The position numbers and the translations under genes were made by a program. A stretch of 20,688 nt of DNA from Alistipes sp. UBA940. Lineage in GTDB: Bacteria > Bacteroidota > Bacteroidia > Bacteroidales > Rikenellaceae. Shown piece by piece: positions 19,790 through 20,688 of the stretch. The DNA is taken from positions 1-20,688 of the forward strand of contig DBDE01000026.1 of the NCBI GenBank assembly GCA_002293425.1, written 5' to 3'. Position 1 is the first letter of the stretch, and the number at the start of each line of letters is the position of its first letter. The notes under the pieces are model-generated. The model was not told the DNA's origin. It saw nothing but the letters and a program-made list of their open reading frames with translations, and made no database searches.

Positions 19790-20688
19790 TTCAATATTTT
19801 GTCGATTTCACCCAGCTCCTCCTTCGTTAAGTGGGGCGAGCGCAGGGCTTTCAAATTGGCCCTCAACTGCTCCACCGACGACGCCCCGACCAGCACGCTG
19901 GTGGTTCTGGCATCGCGCAACAACCACGCCAAAGCCATTTCGGCCAGGGTTTGGCCCCTTCTTGTGGCGATGGCATTCAGTTCGCCGATCTGCTTCAACC
20001 TCTGCTCTGTCACCTCTCCCCGTTGCAGAAATCCGGTGGGTTTGGCGGCGCGCGAATCGGCCGGAATACCCCGCAGATAGCGGTCGGTGAGCATCCCCTG
20101 CGCCAGCGGCGAATAGGCAATGAGCCCCACGCCCTCGCGTTCCAGCGTGTCCATTAACCCCGCTTCGGGCTGGCGAACGAACATCGAATATTTGGCCTGA
20201 TGGATAAGACAGGGGGTGCCGTTGCGTTTCAGGATCTCCAACGCGCGCCTCGTCTGCTCATCATCATAGTTGGAGATGCCGACGTACAACGCTTTCCCCT
20301 GTCGATGGATGTCGGTCAGCGCGCCCATCGTCTCTTCGAGCGGGGTGTCGGGGTCGGGACGGTGAGAGTAGAAAATATCGACATAGTCCAGCCCCATTCT
20401 GTGCAGGCTTTGGTCGAGACTTGCCATCAGATATTTCCTCGAACCCCACTCGCCGTAGGGGCCGGGCCACATCAGATAGCCCGCCTTGGTGGAGATGATG
20501 AGCTCGTCGCGGTATGGGCCCAGATGCTCGCGCAGAATACGGCCGAAGTTGGTCTCGGCACTCCCGGGCTCGGGGCCATAGTTGTTGGCCAAATCGAAGT
20601 GGGTGATTCCGGCATCGAAGGCTTCCAGAGCGATGGGCAGATAGTTTTCGTATCTGTCGACACTCCCGAAGTTGTGCCACAGACCGAG
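19786..20688 (-). CDS. Aldo/keto reductase, YghZ/Gpr-like (5' end outside window)
   Basis: 301 visible residues of an NADPH-dependent (beta/alpha)8 reductase. The frame is open to the window edge, starting LGLWHNFGSVDRYENYLPIALEAFDAGITHFDLANNYGPEPGSAE, so the start is outside. Catalytic-tetrad elements are visible: Asp and Tyr in FDLANNYG, Lys in IISTKAGY, His in YSHRPDP. The cofactor-binding tail SVLVGASSVEQLRANLKAL is present. The long match to the E. coli YghZ (L-glyceraldehyde 3-phosphate reductase) pattern, including GPYGEWGSRKYLMASLDQSL and SPLAQGMLTDRYLRGIPADSRA, suggests a similar role; the substrate is inferred. It is the first gene of the leftward operon with DUF1622 and the propeller gene. 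Confidence 0.93.
   Translation of the reverse strand, partial: LGLWHNFGSVDRYENYLPIALEAFDAGITHFDLANNYGPEPGSAETNFGRILREHLGPYRDELIISTKAGYLMWPGPYGEWGSRKYLMASLDQSLHRMGLDYVDIFYSHRPDPDTPLEETMGALTDIHRQGKALYVGISNYDDEQTRRALEILKRNGTPCLIHQAKYSMFVRQPEAGLMDTLEREGVGLIAYSPLAQGMLTDRYLRGIPADSRAAKPTGFLQRGEVTEQRLKQIGELNAIATRRGQTLAEMALAWLLRDARTTSVLVGASSVEQLRANLKALRSPHLTKEELGEIDKILK

Overview
The window looks like chromosomal DNA from a GC-rich member of the Bacteroidota, probably Bacteroidales and possibly an Alistipes/Rikenellaceae-type genome. That is an inference. It rests on repeated Bacteroidota-type -7 boxes (TAnnTTTG), the absence of Shine-Dalgarno sequences, the gene order bamD - rpoZ/Rpb6-like omega - coaBC, and families typical of the phylum (DUF4837 lipoprotein, the Bacteroidota form of omega, a MurA with Asp in place of the usual active-site Cys).

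Layout. 1-142: start of a leftward lipoprotein gene and a divergent promoter region. 143-3066: MurG-like glycosyltransferase overlapping uvrC. 3092-3748: PhoB/OmpR-type response regulator without an adjacent kinase. 3747-3998: gene-free stretch with a heptad-repeat array and several hairpins. 3999-8063: tightly packed pta-ackA-thrA, where thrA has lost most of its aspartokinase domain. 8124-11034: bamD - rpoZ - coaC - four-helix-bundle gene - coaB, in which the normally fused coaBC gene is split by an inserted gene. 11012-12593: divergent DUF4837 lipoprotein and ubiX sharing one palindromic promoter. 12759-15302: efp and dxs. 15299-16941: leftward murA and a small lipoprotein. 17007-18403: tRNA(CAU), a hairpin, then metY (O-acetylhomoserine sulfhydrylase). 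18392-20688: leftward aldo/keto reductase - DUF1622 membrane protein - PQQ-type beta-propeller.

Most of the genes are housekeeping: DNA repair, acetate/acetyl-CoA metabolism, aspartate-family amino acids and methionine, outer-membrane assembly, CoA, isoprenoid precursors, peptidoglycan and translation.

The unusual layer is a set of small repeat elements. Arrays of 7-bp units of the general form GAGNNNN (GAGTTAA, GAGAATT/GAGAGTT, GAGTGAA, GAGTCAA/GAGTTAT) and GC-rich palindromes sit between genes and also, in frame, inside conserved genes (uvrC, coaB, ubiX, dxs). One copy carries a four-helix-bundle (23S-rRNA-intervening-sequence-type) gene between inverted heptad arrays and has split coaBC into two separately translatable ORFs. 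A gene-less copy with the same inverted-array plan lies in the dxs interdomain linker. There, the one repeat unit that would have made an in-frame stop codon differs from its neighbours. This looks like a family of coding-tolerant mobile repeats and is the main lead in the window.
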